Source of the DNA: JBPOFY01 sp051252415
GTDB lineage: Bacteria > Verrucomicrobiota > Verrucomicrobiia > Opitutales > Coraliomargaritaceae
Direction: 5' to 3'
Assembly: GCA_051252415.1 (NCBI GenBank)
Contig: JBPOGA010000008.1
Coordinates: 1-64,000 of the forward strand
Length of the DNA stretch: 64,000 bases
Shown piece after piece: positions 52,262-62,315 of the stretch (within the stretch, counting starts at the first letter, position 1; each line of letters starts with the position of its first letter). Below the pieces are notes generated by a model. That model made no database searches. It saw only the letters and a program-made list of their open reading frames with translations, and was not told the DNA's origin. The position numbers were made by a program, and so were the translations under genes.

Positions 52262-54673
52262 ATGAGACGTAAACCCTACTTTACTCTGTTTTTAGGCCTG
52301 CATGTATTGCTGGTCTCAGTTCTGCATGCAGACCTGTTGCCTGGAGACTTCGCAGTCACTCGGATCCAGACTGATGAAGTAGTGCTACTGGCGCTAAAGA
52401 ACATACCAGCGGGTGAAACCATCGAAATCACTGACAATTTCTGGATTGGCGGTGCCTTCGACAATTCAGGAACGACTGGCACGATCACGATGCCGCCTGG
52501 CGGTTTGAGCGCTGGTAGCCAGCATATCGTCAATCTTACTCCGTTCGGCATGACGCTGGACTTCGGCGAGACACTTCATTTCTACCAGAACATCACCCCA
52601 CCCTTTACCACTATTCCACGTATCCGGCATTTGTTCCTGATCGAGTTCAACAAGGACGGCCTACGCTGGTGGCGCAATATTCCAGGAGGTTTGTTGGACG
52701 ATGTGACACATATAGTTATCCCAGAGCACGCACCAGGACAACTGGTTGACCACATCATGAAACAGGATTTGTTAGCAAAAGATCTAACTCCCTACGAATG
52801 GATGAGCGCTCTCGGCAGCTATCGAGCATGGACCGACACTCAAAGTTATAGCCCGTCTGAGCTCATCACATTTTTAATTAATTCACGCACCGTCTTGCCA
52901 GATGCTGGCATCGTCAGTTTTCCTTTTGAGAGACTGAATGTAGACGAGCAGGATGGTATGACCTACGTCCCTATTCGCCGGAGCTTTGGTTCAGACGGAG
53001 CCGCGCCGGTTACTGTTAAAGCAACCAATATCGTAGAACCACTCCACCGGTGGAACAATCTCAGCCCGGACGACTTCGCAGTCGATATGACGGATATCGC
53101 TTGGGGCGCTGGCACTGGAATGGTCGCAGTCTCTCCGAAGAGCGGCAAGTTGCTGATCAACGACGGAACTGGCTGGACGCAGACAGATACAAACGGGAGT
53201 TCTACTGTAAATCTGCAACTTAGCGGCATCATGTATGATGGCACCAAATTCTGGGCCTGCTCGCTCATTGGCAAAATCTTTAGCTCGTCGGATGGAGAAA
53301 ACTGGATCGAGGAACACGACACTCTGGACAGTAATCAGGAAATCTATGGCATCTTCCACCTACCCAATGCCACGAATAAATACGTCGCTGTAGGCGATAA
53401 CGGCTTATTCCTCTACTCCGTCGACGGAGACAACTGGTCTAGCTCGTCGACCTCTTATTCTGGTAAACTCTACGCTGCCAGCTATCACGGCGGTAAATAT
53501 GTAGTGGTGGGCGAAGGCGGCACGGTGCGGTATACGACTACCCTTCCCTCGGCTGCTTGGTTGCCAGCAATAAATCCCTCGACAAAAGATCTCTACGCAA
53601 TCTGCAAAGCGAACTTCGGATCGGGCCTCGCCCTCTATGCAGTAGGTAAACACGGCACCCTAATCACCTCGTATAACCTGATGGACGGATTCACTGCAGT
53701 GGAGTCCGGAACTAAGCGTTCGCTCTACGACATCAAATCCTTCCAGCTCAGTTCGAATGGCACACAGTATCTCATGGCAATCGGTGCCAATGGTGTCACC
53801 ACACTATCCGAAAACGGAGAGGAATTTATCCGCACACGCCTTCTGGATCGTGCACCAGCTCTCTACGCGCTGACCTCTATAGGTGGCGCTGCCTCAGCGA
53901 ATGGTGTTCACGCAGTGGGAGAATACGGCTCGGTTGTCTCCTTCAAGGTCAATAGCCAAAACCTATCTGGAGAATTAGCCGGAGTAGATTTGGACAACAC
54001 GATGAGCACCGTTAGTTCGGGCATCTCATGGGATGACGGCATCTCCGGAGAAAAATACATAGCATTTTCAAATGCCAATGCCCTCGCCCTCTTCCGTGCG
54101 CGCATTGACCTCAAGCTCGAACACCCTTCGATGCCACCGAGCCCCCTTAATTATCAGATCGGACAAAACAGAACCTCCATCAGTCTCTGGCGTCAGGAAC
54201 TCAGCGGTGCGAACGATATCACACGCTTAGTGCAAAACAATGGCGCGCAGGTTCGGCTCAAAGATGTTTCCCTCACGGTCGTCAACAATGATGAGTGGAC
54301 TCTGAACTTCAAAGTCCGCAACAACTCGAATAGCACTTCTAACCCGCTCTTTATTCGTTTCGAAGGCACCAACCTACCGGACCTCGATCTTCCGAACGTC
54401 ACGGATATCACCAACCAATCAATCTCGCCCCTAACGGAAAGTGGAACGATCAGTGTCACGCTGCGCCAGCCGATTGAATACATCAGTCTATATGAAGAAT
54501 TCCGCACTGGGGAGGTCGTCAAAAAATTCTCTATAGCAATCAATAGTCTGGTTGCGGACACCAACTGGGTGCCCAACGGAATCTTTCCACGTTCACTCGG
54601 CGCGTATCTAAATGATAACGGCAACCTCACGCCTATAGAAATCCCCTATACCCAAGAGCTACTCAAGCTATGA
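52262..54673 (+). CDS. Large secreted protein with propeller-like repeats
   Basis: The 803-residue protein has a signal peptide (to LHAD). The N-terminal domain (about 24-215) opens with LLPGDFAVTRIQTDEVVLLALKNIPAGETIEITDN, reminiscent of lamin-tail-like domains. From about 265 to 580 it carries repeated units such as GKIFSSSDGENW, GDNGLFLYSVDGDNW, GEGGTVRYTT, GKHGTLIT and GEYGSVVSFK, which look like the blades of a Ycf48/BNR-type propeller. A beta-rich tail (600-803) follows. Its stop overlaps the next gene's start by 4 bases. It is the first gene of a four-gene unit with a cyclase and a FecR-barrel protein, and may be the secreted or surface component. Confidence 0.75.
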   Translation: MRRKPYFTLFLGLHVLLVSVLHADLLPGDFAVTRIQTDEVVLLALKNIPAGETIEITDNFWIGGAFDNSGTTGTITMPPGGLSAGSQHIVNLTPFGMTLDFGETLHFYQNITPPFTTIPRIRHLFLIEFNKDGLRWWRNIPGGLLDDVTHIVIPEHAPGQLVDHIMKQDLLAKDLTPYEWMSALGSYRAWTDTQSYSPSELITFLINSRTVLPDAGIVSFPFERLNVDEQDGMTYVPIRRSFGSDGAAPVTVKATNIVEPLHRWNNLSPDDFAVDMTDIAWGAGTGMVAVSPKSGKLLINDGTGWTQTDTNGSSTVNLQLSGIMYDGTKFWACSLIGKIFSSSDGENWIEEHDTLDSNQEIYGIFHLPNATNKYVAVGDNGLFLYSVDGDNWSSSSTSYSGKLYAASYHGGKYVVVGEGGTVRYTTTLPSAAWLPAINPSTKDLYAICKANFGSGLALYAVGKHGTLITSYNLMDGFTAVESGTKRSLYDIKSFQLSSNGTQYLMAIGANGVTTLSENGEEFIRTRLLDRAPALYALTSIGGAASANGVHAVGEYGSVVSFKVNSQNLSGELAGVDLDNTMSTVSSGISWDDGISGEKYIAFSNANALALFRARIDLKLEHPSMPPSPLNYQIGQNRTSISLWRQELSGANDITRLVQNNGAQVRLKDVSLTVVNNDEWTLNFKVRNNSNSTSNPLFIRFEGTNLPDLDLPNVTDITNQSISPLTESGTISVTLRQPIEYISLYEEFRTGEVVKKFSIAINSLVADTNWVPNGIFPRSLGAYLNDNGNLTPIEIPYTQELLKL

Positions 54674-55542
54674 AAGCCATACGCATACTTAATAAAGTCT
54701 GCCTAGTGCTTCTCTTCGCGACTCCAATCGTCTCGATGGGCAGCGGCTTTGTCTTCTCTGGTTCGGCCCCCACGCCCCCGAGCAATTACTCGGGTGCCTC
54801 TGAACTCGTGCTACTAAATGTCGAAGTGATGGGACCTATCGAGATGGATGTGCGTGCCACTTATGATTTTTTCACAAAAGGCGAATTCTACAACACCGGC
54901 ACTGGGCTGACTGAGAATTACACCATGAACACAGTAGATTGGGAGGTTAATGAAAGCAGCCTACCTGCCCCCGGCCTGAGCATCGATTCCGATGGCACCT
55001 TTGATTCTGATGCCTACCCCTCTGCAAGCTATCCGCGCGTCGTATCGATCGATGTGGCCACCAGTGAGGGCGCGCCAGATGATATGAATGGCGATCCTAT
55101 CGTTTATGAAGACGATCACTCGCTAACCATCAACCAGCCCTCGAGTGATCTAAACTATACGGATTGGGTGAGCTCCGAAACGACCCTATCCGGATCCGAT
55201 GACGGCGAGGAAGACGACCCAGAAGCAGACGGTTCCGTCAACCTGATTGAATTCGCGCTGGACACCGACCCGGAAACTGCGAATTCGCCGCGAGACAACA
55301 TGACGGAGACATATGACCCCGACACTGGCGACTACACCATGAGCATCACGATTCCGAATGACCGGAGAGAAGTGACCTACACATTCCAGACTACAACAGA
55401 CCTGTCTGCCAATCCAATCGTCTGGCAAGATCAGGAGATGGAGTTAGAGAGTTCCACATCCAGCACAGAGACCTGGTCGACCACGATAAATCTTGGCGAT
55501 CAAGCTTTTGGCCGATTACAGATCGAAACCTACACCCCATAA
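54670..55542 (+). CDS. Small acidic secreted protein
   Basis: The 290-residue protein begins with a signal peptide (KVCLVLLFATPIVSMG). Its body is beta-rich and acidic, with an Asp/Glu-rich insertion (DGEEDDPEADGSVNLIEFALDTDPE) that resembles the calcium-binding-like tails of other secreted proteins here. A final beta sandwich follows (TYTFQTTTDLSANPIVWQDQEMEL...AFGRLQIETY). I recognise no enzyme. Its start overlaps the previous gene by 4 bases, and the cyclase gene follows after 39 bp, so it belongs to the same transcript. A periplasmic or secreted accessory role is inferred. Confidence 0.7.
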   Translation: MKAIRILNKVCLVLLFATPIVSMGSGFVFSGSAPTPPSNYSGASELVLLNVEVMGPIEMDVRATYDFFTKGEFYNTGTGLTENYTMNTVDWEVNESSLPAPGLSIDSDGTFDSDAYPSASYPRVVSIDVATSEGAPDDMNGDPIVYEDDHSLTINQPSSDLNYTDWVSSETTLSGSDDGEEDDPEADGSVNLIEFALDTDPETANSPRDNMTETYDPDTGDYTMSITIPNDRREVTYTFQTTTDLSANPIVWQDQEMELESSTSSTETWSTTINLGDQAFGRLQIETYTP

Positions 55543-55581
55543 GGGCCGCCCCTATCAAGCGCACAATTAACCACTGAAAAC

Positions 55582-57702
55582 GTGTTCGCAGGAATCACTC
55601 AGAAGTTACATCTCCATAGGCTGAAGACTTGGCAACTCCTCTTCCAATACCTCGGTGGGTTTATTTTCCTCAGCCTGATCGGTGTTTTCGCCTTGGTGAT
55701 GGAACCAAGCAACTTCTTCGAAAGAAAAAGCCATGACTGGTTTCATATACTAAACTGGTTCCCACCAGAGGAGAGCGCTCACTCCAGTGATCAATTCATG
55801 ATCATATACATCGACGACTATTCGCACTTTGAGTTGAATCAACCTTATGATCGTATCTGGAGCCGTGGGCTCCACGCCGAGTTGCTAGAAAAGATCAACC
55901 AAGACGAACCAAAGCTGGTCTGCTACGATTTAATTTTTAACCAACAGAGCTCAGATCCAGAGGCGGACGCACGCTTCGCTAAAGCGATTGAAAATAACGG
56001 CCATGTCATCCTAGCCGCCAGCTACCAGCGCTACTATTACAGCGATAATGCGGAGCCTGCAGAAAAGCTTTTTGCCCCGCATGCACCCTTCCGCGAAGCA
56101 GCTGCGGGCTGGGGAGTCGTCTTGAAGCAACACGATGCGATGGATAATAGCCTTCGCAGAATGGACAGAGTCTACGATGACACACGCTTTGCGCCTGCTT
56201 TCTGGGAAGCTGCTGAGATGGTCGATCCACAAAGCACCGCGCGAGCAGTCGACTTCAATATACCCCGTTGGATCCGACACATCGGACCACCTCAGAGCAT
56301 TACTGGAGTGAGTTTCTCCACTGCTCTGGAAAGCGACCATATAGATTTCTCGGGGAAATACATCTTTATCGGAGCACGGCATTCAGTCGGCATGCCGGGA
56401 GCAGGTAGAGATGTCTATCGTTCACCCTATTTAGGCGCTCCAGTGGGTGAGTTTACAGGCGTCGAACTCTTTGCGACAATGGTCCACAATATCCTATCAG
56501 GCTCTTGGCTCTCGGAGAGCAACAATCAACTCTACATGACCGCAGTGTGCTTGGTAGCACTCGTGCTGACGCTGCTGGTGAATCCATTTGGGCCGATCCC
56601 TTCGTTCATCAATTCCGTTATCTTAGCACTCGGTATCACTATAGCCTCGGTCTGGTATATTCATACGGAAGGAACCTTCTACGCATGGCTGGTTCCCGTA
56701 ATTGTTCAGACGCCTGCCGCCTTCCTCTTTTCCAACCTTTGCAATTATTACTTCCTCGCCCGTAAGCGAAACCACCTGAAGCGAGTCTTCTCAAGTTACC
56801 TCTCCCCTGTTATGGTCCAGTCTATCACTGAGGCGGAAGAGGACCCACAATTGGGCGGTATAGAGCAAGATATCACCCCCTTTTTCAGCGACGTAGTGAA
56901 CTACTCTAAGTTTTCTGAACACCTCTCGCCGATGGATTTGACCCGCCTGATGAATGAATATCTAGGTGCGATGACGGATGTGCTCCAAGATGAGCGAGGC
57001 ACGCTAGATAAATATATTGGTGATTCTGTGGTAGCCTTTTTTGGCGCTCCGTTAGCCATGGAAGACCATGCTTACCGCGCATGCCGTGCAGCCGTTCGTA
57101 TGCAGGGAATGCAGGCGGAACTGAGAAACCATTGGTCAAAATCTGGCAAGTGGCCGGAAAGTGTATCTCGAATGCAAACACGCATTGGACTCAACTCAGG
57201 ACTCTCCGTGGTCGGTAATATGGGCTCACACAGACTGTTCAATTATAGTATGTCCGGCGACACCGTGAATCTAGCTTCACGCGCTGAATCAGGAGCCAAA
57301 CATTTCGGAGTGCTCACAATGGTCACGGAACATACCTACCATGCCGCCAAGCGTGAGAGCACAAATGAATTAGTGTTCCGAACACTGAACCGTTGCACTA
57401 TGCTCGGCCGGGAGCAACCAGTCATGCTGTATGAGTTAATGGGCTTCGAGAACGAATTATCTGATATGCAACTCGAATGCAAGGCGCTCTATGAGTCCGC
57501 CTTGAAACTGTATTTCGATCAAGATTGGGCCAGTGCTGAGTCCGTTCTCCGCAAGTCACAAGAACTGGAACGCTGGCGTCCCGCTCCCGAACAGATCATC
57601 CAAATCAATCCCTCAATCGCCTTGCTGAACCTTTGCCGCAAATACCAGCAAGCACCTCCCAGTGAAAACTGGGATGGCATCCTCAAACTTCAGCAAAAGT
57701 AG
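55582..57702 (+). CDS. CHASE2 adenylate cyclase (class III)
   Basis: The 706-residue protein (GTG start) is predicted to make cAMP in the cytosol in response to an envelope signal. A first membrane span (about 22-40) leads to a periplasmic CHASE2 domain (about 60-315, IIYIDDYSHFELNQPYDRIWSRGLHAELLEKI). Three more spans follow (about 318-395) and then the cyclase domain (about 425-600). Metal-binding Asp 437 (FFSDVVNYSKFS) and Asp 481 (GDSVVAFFG), base-reading Lys 477 and Asp 560, and the transition-state residues Asn 563 and Arg 567 (NLASR) are all present, which argues for active adenylate rather than guanylate cyclase. It lies 39 bp before the FecR-barrel gene. Confidence 0.93.
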   Translation: MFAGITQKLHLHRLKTWQLLFQYLGGFIFLSLIGVFALVMEPSNFFERKSHDWFHILNWFPPEESAHSSDQFMIIYIDDYSHFELNQPYDRIWSRGLHAELLEKINQDEPKLVCYDLIFNQQSSDPEADARFAKAIENNGHVILAASYQRYYYSDNAEPAEKLFAPHAPFREAAAGWGVVLKQHDAMDNSLRRMDRVYDDTRFAPAFWEAAEMVDPQSTARAVDFNIPRWIRHIGPPQSITGVSFSTALESDHIDFSGKYIFIGARHSVGMPGAGRDVYRSPYLGAPVGEFTGVELFATMVHNILSGSWLSESNNQLYMTAVCLVALVLTLLVNPFGPIPSFINSVILALGITIASVWYIHTEGTFYAWLVPVIVQTPAAFLFSNLCNYYFLARKRNHLKRVFSSYLSPVMVQSITEAEEDPQLGGIEQDITPFFSDVVNYSKFSEHLSPMDLTRLMNEYLGAMTDVLQDERGTLDKYIGDSVVAFFGAPLAMEDHAYRACRAAVRMQGMQAELRNHWSKSGKWPESVSRMQTRIGLNSGLSVVGNMGSHRLFNYSMSGDTVNLASRAESGAKHFGVLTMVTEHTYHAAKRESTNELVFRTLNRCTMLGREQPVMLYELMGFENELSDMQLECKALYESALKLYFDQDWASAESVLRKSQELERWRPAPEQIIQINPSIALLNLCRKYQQAPPSENWDGILKLQQK

Positions 57703-57741
57703 CCTTTCCAGAAGCTGAACAGACACCCAAGCCGCATTGTC

Positions 57742-60700
57742 ATGACATTACTGATCAGAACCATTCTCCTCACCATCATCTTCATTCCCCTGCTTCAAAC
57801 ACAGGCGAAAGAACTTCCGGTGGAAATCATCGCGGTTGAGAAAGTCGTGGAGAAGAGCAACAATGGCAAAACATGGTCCCCTGCCAAAACGGGAGACCGA
57901 CTCAACTATGGCGACCACGTGCGGACGGGTGAATTCAGTCGGGTTGCCCTGCGCTTCCCCTCAGGCAACGTCATCCGGCTGAGTGAATTTTCAAATATGC
58001 GTCTAGCACAAGCGCCCACCGATAAGCCGAACTCCGATGCTGGTAGTCACCTCAAGGAAGGCGCACTGTATTTCTTCAGTCGTTTCCGTGACTCAGAGTC
58101 TGACGTAAAGACCCCCGCAGTGAATGCAGCCATCCGCGGCACAGAATTTGAAGTTCGTATACAGAAGGATCAAAGCACGCAACTCACACTGTTCGACGGA
58201 CAAGTCAGCCTCAGCAACGCGAGCGGAACACTTGAGATGGAAGCAGGAGAAATCAGCACCACTGCACTCAACCGCAAGCCAGTCAAGGCGCCCATGATCG
58301 ACGCAAGTCAGCACATCCAATGGTATCTCTATTATCCCGCCATCCTCGACACAGGGGATATTCAACTGTCCGACCCTGCCCTACACGACTCGCTGGCAGC
58401 CTATAACAGCGGCAACATCCTGCGCGCCTTGGAACTGTTGCCGACCTCCACATCAGGCAGCACGGCTGCAAAGATTTACCGCGCCAATCTCATTCTAGCC
58501 AGCGGACACGTCGAAGCCACCGAATCACTGCTCCAAGCAATCCAGCACTCCACAGCAGATGCCTTGCGTGAATTAATCGCTACGGTCAAAGGCAGCCAAC
58601 AGATCCCAAGTAATCAACCCAAAGGGGCCACCGCTTGGCTAGCACGTTCCTACACCCTACAAGCAAATGAACAACTAGCAGAAGCACTGGAAGCTGCCCG
58701 CAATGCAACAACTGCTGCACCGAATTTCGGCTATGCATGGTCCCGACTCGCACGCCTCTATTTCAGTGTGGATGACATCGACGGTATGCAAAATGCACTG
58801 CAAAAAGCCGAAGCCTTAAGTCCCGAAAACGCAGAAGTTTTTACACTGAAAGGATTCCACGCAGCCGCAGTCGGTAATATGGCCAGCGCACGGATTGCAT
58901 TTGAACAAGCCATATCTATCGCGCCAGGTTATGCCGATGCTTGGCTGGGACTCGGCTTGGTTCGCTTCAATCAAGGCGAAGAAGAAGCGGCACTTCAGGA
59001 TCTCCTCGCGGCCGCAGCACTCGAACCGAATCGTTCAATTCTCCGTAGTTATCTAGCAAAAGCATTCGCCGAGCAGGAACAAGGCCTCTTTCCACTACAA
59101 TCCAGCGAGTCGACAGCCAAAGCCCTGCATGAACTGACACTTGCGAAGGAACTCGATCCCGCAGACCCCACGCCATGGCTCTACTCCGCTCTGGTGAAGC
59201 AAAAAGCCAACCGTCCGAACGAAGCGATTGCCGACCTGCAAAAATCCATTCGTCTAAATGACAACCGTAGTCTATTCCGCTCCAAGATGTTACTCGATCG
59301 AGATCTAGCCGTGCGCCAAAGCAATCTCGCCGACATCTACAATCAAGCAGGCCTCCCCACCCAAGCTCTTTCCGAAGCGGGTAAGTCTGTGACCAATGAC
59401 TATCTAAACTTCTCATCGCACGACTTCCTGCAACGTGCCTACAGCACACGACTCGATCCGACCCGATTGGCGCAACGCTATGACACGGTCGTGGCTAATG
59501 AATTATTCCTCCGCAACATTCTAGCTCCGGTAGGTGCAGGGATCGCCTCGCAGCGAGTGACCGAGCAAGAATACAGTAGCTTCTTTGATCAGACTGGTTG
59601 GAGCGGAACCACCTCTGCCAGCTACGACTCGAGAGAACGATCTGAGTTTTCACTCTTCGGAACTTATAACAACGGCAAGTATGCAGCCGGGATTGAACTG
59701 CTGAAGCGTGATTGGGACGAGCACAACTTCAACGATCATTTGGAAGAGGAAGGCGCGCTCGCTCATTTCAAATATGACCTCACAGACAAGGATCGTTTCT
59801 ACGCAATGTTACTCTACAATTATAGCGAACAAGGTGATGTCCGCTACACGCCTAATCTCGGAGCGACCTCGCGAGCCGTCCGCGACTACACGATCGATGC
59901 AGACGGACGAACGATTTTTTCAGCGACCACCTCAAGCAGTCTCGAAATCGATCCCGTCTATGGCCGTGACCCCGAACTTGAAATACGCCAGTGGCAAAAA
60001 CCTTTGGCCTTTGTCAGCTATGCGCGGGAATGGAATGAAGAAAACACAACCCTCTTCCTCTTTGGTCGAACCGACTTACACACAGAAATCGACGACCCGC
60101 TCCGACCTGTCCTTTCGATCAATAAGAGCACGCCAGATCCTTTTCTACGAACCTATGAAACTAGCCTATACAGCGAGCAATCCTTCCTCCTGCATAGCGG
60201 AGAAATTCAACACATCTACAGCATGGATAAGACTCAATTTATCCTCGGCGCACGATATCAAGAAGGAGACATCGATGATGAAGTCGAAATGAAAGCCGCT
60301 ATTGTGGATACCACTCCAGACAACCTACTCCCCATAATTGTCCCCTACGAAATCGACTCCGTCGGCAGTAGCTCGGGCGACTATGATTTCACCCGCTGGT
60401 CTGCATATAGTTACATCAACCATGAACTCGACACTAACCTTACACTCATCGCCGCTTTGGCATATGAACATATCGATTTTGCAGATGGCTTGCTGAACGC
60501 ACCTCGCACGGATAGCCGCCAGAAAGAAGGACTCTTCTCACCAAAGCTAGGCTTTGTTTGGCAGCCTAAAGAACACATCACTCTACGCGGCGCTTGGTCA
60601 CGCAGCCTGAGCGGATACAGCATCGAAGATCAACTCCGCCTAGAACCGAGTCAAGTCGCTGGCCTTGCCAGCACCTATCGCTCACTCGTCCCTACACAAG

Positions 60701-61362
60701 TCACCGGCACCATGGCTGGCGGCACCAACGACAGCTTTACCCTCAACCTCAATGTTGAATTCAATGAACGGACCTTCGGCACCATCGAAGCCTTCTACGG
60801 TCAATTCTCTGGCAAGCGCGCCTTTGGTATGTTCGAAGAAACCGTCGCGGCAGGGACCTTTCCAAACGACCCCGGAGAGCTGACCGTTGGCGGATATAAT
60901 CAAGAAATCGACTACCATGAGTATTCCCTACTCGCTCGCTTAGATCACTTGCTCAATGACAGAACCAGCATCGGAACGAGCTTATTCGTGCAGCATGCCG
61001 CAATCGACGAAGACATCGATACGCCTGCACTAGGTGCCACCAACCCACTACTCGACGACACCGAAGCGACTCTCTACACCGCCAGTATCTACGGTCGTTA
61101 CCAACTCCCACAGGGATGGTTCCTCACTGGTGAACTTCAATACTGGATGCAGGAAAACGAAGGCCACGATACAGATCTAGACGACGTAAGCATGCCAATG
61201 ATGAATCTATCCATCGGTCGCCGTCTACAAAACCAAAAGGGCAGCATCACTTTCACCGTCTACAACCTGACCGATGAAGATGACGGCCTTAATCCGATCA
61301 ATTACTTCAACGCCCCGCCAGACGAACGGACCTTTGTCATACAGTTCAACTACGGCTTCTAG
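57742..61362 (+). CDS. FecR-TPR-outer-membrane beta-barrel fusion protein
   Basis: The 1206-residue protein has a signal peptide (to TQAKE) and a FecR domain (about 25-185, DRLNYGDHVRTGEFSRVALRFPSG and NAAIRGTEFEV). A TPR array (about 225-570, many WLGLGLVRFNQGEEEAALQD-type units) comes next. The C-terminal ~590 residues are a TonB-dependent-receptor-like barrel with alternating strands and a terminal phenylalanine (IQFNYGF). No plug domain or TonB box is visible. FecR domains usually sense or bind periplasmic partners and here occur beside a CHASE2 cyclase, a pairing known from other bacteria. The fusion could read the state of an outer-membrane pore and signal to the cyclase (inference). 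Confidence 0.85.
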   Translation: MTLLIRTILLTIIFIPLLQTQAKELPVEIIAVEKVVEKSNNGKTWSPAKTGDRLNYGDHVRTGEFSRVALRFPSGNVIRLSEFSNMRLAQAPTDKPNSDAGSHLKEGALYFFSRFRDSESDVKTPAVNAAIRGTEFEVRIQKDQSTQLTLFDGQVSLSNASGTLEMEAGEISTTALNRKPVKAPMIDASQHIQWYLYYPAILDTGDIQLSDPALHDSLAAYNSGNILRALELLPTSTSGSTAAKIYRANLILASGHVEATESLLQAIQHSTADALRELIATVKGSQQIPSNQPKGATAWLARSYTLQANEQLAEALEAARNATTAAPNFGYAWSRLARLYFSVDDIDGMQNALQKAEALSPENAEVFTLKGFHAAAVGNMASARIAFEQAISIAPGYADAWLGLGLVRFNQGEEEAALQDLLAAAALEPNRSILRSYLAKAFAEQEQGLFPLQSSESTAKALHELTLAKELDPADPTPWLYSALVKQKANRPNEAIADLQKSIRLNDNRSLFRSKMLLDRDLAVRQSNLADIYNQAGLPTQALSEAGKSVTNDYLNFSSHDFLQRAYSTRLDPTRLAQRYDTVVANELFLRNILAPVGAGIASQRVTEQEYSSFFDQTGWSGTTSASYDSRERSEFSLFGTYNNGKYAAGIELLKRDWDEHNFNDHLEEEGALAHFKYDLTDKDRFYAMLLYNYSEQGDVRYTPNLGATSRAVRDYTIDADGRTIFSATTSSSLEIDPVYGRDPELEIRQWQKPLAFVSYAREWNEENTTLFLFGRTDLHTEIDDPLRPVLSINKSTPDPFLRTYETSLYSEQSFLLHSGEIQHIYSMDKTQFILGARYQEGDIDDEVEMKAAIVDTTPDNLLPIIVPYEIDSVGSSSGDYDFTRWSAYSYINHELDTNLTLIAALAYEHIDFADGLLNAPRTDSRQKEGLFSPKLGFVWQPKEHITLRGAWSRSLSGYSIEDQLRLEPSQVAGLASTYRSLVPTQVTGTMAGGTNDSFTLNLNVEFNERTFGTIEAFYGQFSGKRAFGMFEETVAAGTFPNDPGELTVGGYNQEIDYHEYSLLARLDHLLNDRTSIGTSLFVQHAAIDEDIDTPALGATNPLLDDTEATLYTASIYGRYQLPQGWFLTGELQYWMQENEGHDTDLDDVSMPMMNLSIGRRLQNQKGSITFTVYNLTDEDDGLNPINYFNAPPDERTFVIQFNYGF

Positions 61363-61448
61363 TTGAAGTAGCATTTTCACCAACGAAAATTAAAGCTGTT
61401 TTGTCCAGCGCTGCGATTCGAATAGACCGTTTCAATTTAACAAATGGT

Positions 61449-61524
61449 GTAGCCGCGTCACTCTCGTGACGCGTTTGTCGGAGCAACTAAAACCTCACAG
61501 CACGTCACAGAGTGACGTGGCTAC
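61449..61524. repeat. Inverted repeat of two perfect hairpins
   Basis: GTAGCCGCGTCAC... (61449-61473) and ...GTGACGTGGCTAC (61501-61524) are inverted copies of each other. Each arm is itself a perfect hairpin: CGCGTCAC-TCTC-GTGACGCG and CACGTCAC-AGA-GTGACGTG. The element is in the 61363-61600 gap, which contains nothing else. Confidence 0.75.
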
Positions 61525-61600
61525 AAAGTCAAGTCGCCACTGAGTCTAGTCGCTTGACTACGAGAGTAATCGGGTGATCCTTCAACGGATGACTACGCCG

Positions 61601-61831
61601 ATGGAGGAAAATTTCAATTACTATAAGAAAGCCGAGAAAAAGGCGCTCGACATCCTCGCGGAGATGAGAGCGACCACGCCTAAGAAAATGGACATCGAGC
61701 TCGCGCTCCTCGTCGCGATTTTCGAGCTGCACAAAGACGAGATGCCAGCCGAAACAATAGAAAAAATAATCGAGGGTCACCTTGGCCAAATCGTGCCTTA
61801 CTACGCCTCACTGCCAACAAAAGAAAGTTAA
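61601..61831 (+). CDS. Short helical protein of unknown function
   Basis: This 76-residue protein is predicted to be almost wholly helical (MEENFNYYKKAEKKALDIL, KKMDIELALLVAIFELHKDE). I do not recognise it. The frame has earlier possible starts at GTG 61574 and ATG 61589; the ATG at 61601 is preferred because the strongly helical part begins there. It is followed 47 bp later by another small gene. Confidence 0.5.
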   Translation: MEENFNYYKKAEKKALDILAEMRATTPKKMDIELALLVAIFELHKDEMPAETIEKIIEGHLGQIVPYYASLPTKES

Positions 61832-61878
61832 GCGCTAAACAAAAGGCACGATCCTCTACCCCACTATACCCGACCATT

Positions 61879-62241
61879 ATGATCACAGGCTCAACACAAT
61901 CTGACTTCACGCCCAGTGAAGTATCCGACCGCCTTAGGACAGCGATGGCTGCTGGGAATTTTGAGATCTGCAATCAAACAAGCGAAAGGATTGAGTTTCG
62001 ACATGGGACATATATGACACAAAGCGCCCCCATGCTCCCTAAGAGCGGCTCTATTCAAATCACACCTAGCGGATCAGGGACTCGTGTTGATTACGAGATC
62101 GAGATAGCTGGATTTGCCAAATATTGGATGGGATTTTTCGGCATTATCTTTTGCTGGCTGATCATTCCAGCAATTCTTGTTTATCGAGCTTTATTCTACC
62201 ACCCCGACCGCTTGATGAAGAACCTACTTCAAGCCATCTAG
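61879..62241 (+). CDS. Small membrane-associated protein of unknown function
   Basis: The 120-residue protein has a polar N-terminal part with beta character (FTPSEVSDRLRTAM, RIEFRHGTYMTQ, SIQITPSGSGTRVDYEIEI) and one C-terminal membrane helix (about 82-103, WMGFFGIIFCWLIIPAILVY). The N-terminal part resembles small START- or PH-like folds only loosely. It may be co-transcribed with the short gene before it. Confidence 0.55.
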   Translation: MITGSTQSDFTPSEVSDRLRTAMAAGNFEICNQTSERIEFRHGTYMTQSAPMLPKSGSIQITPSGSGTRVDYEIEIAGFAKYWMGFFGIIFCWLIIPAILVYRALFYHPDRLMKNLLQAI

Positions 62242-62315
62242 CTAGACGTCAATCAAGCCATAGTGCGGCCACTCTTTCGTATCGCAGATCGACCTAATAG
62301 GAGAGGCTCTGTAGT

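Noticed and set aside
52262..61362. Possibility that the FecR-barrel operon is a classic FecIRA iron-uptake system
   Set aside because: There is no sigma factor gene, no plug domain and no TonB box visible, and the adjacent signalling gene is a cyclase.
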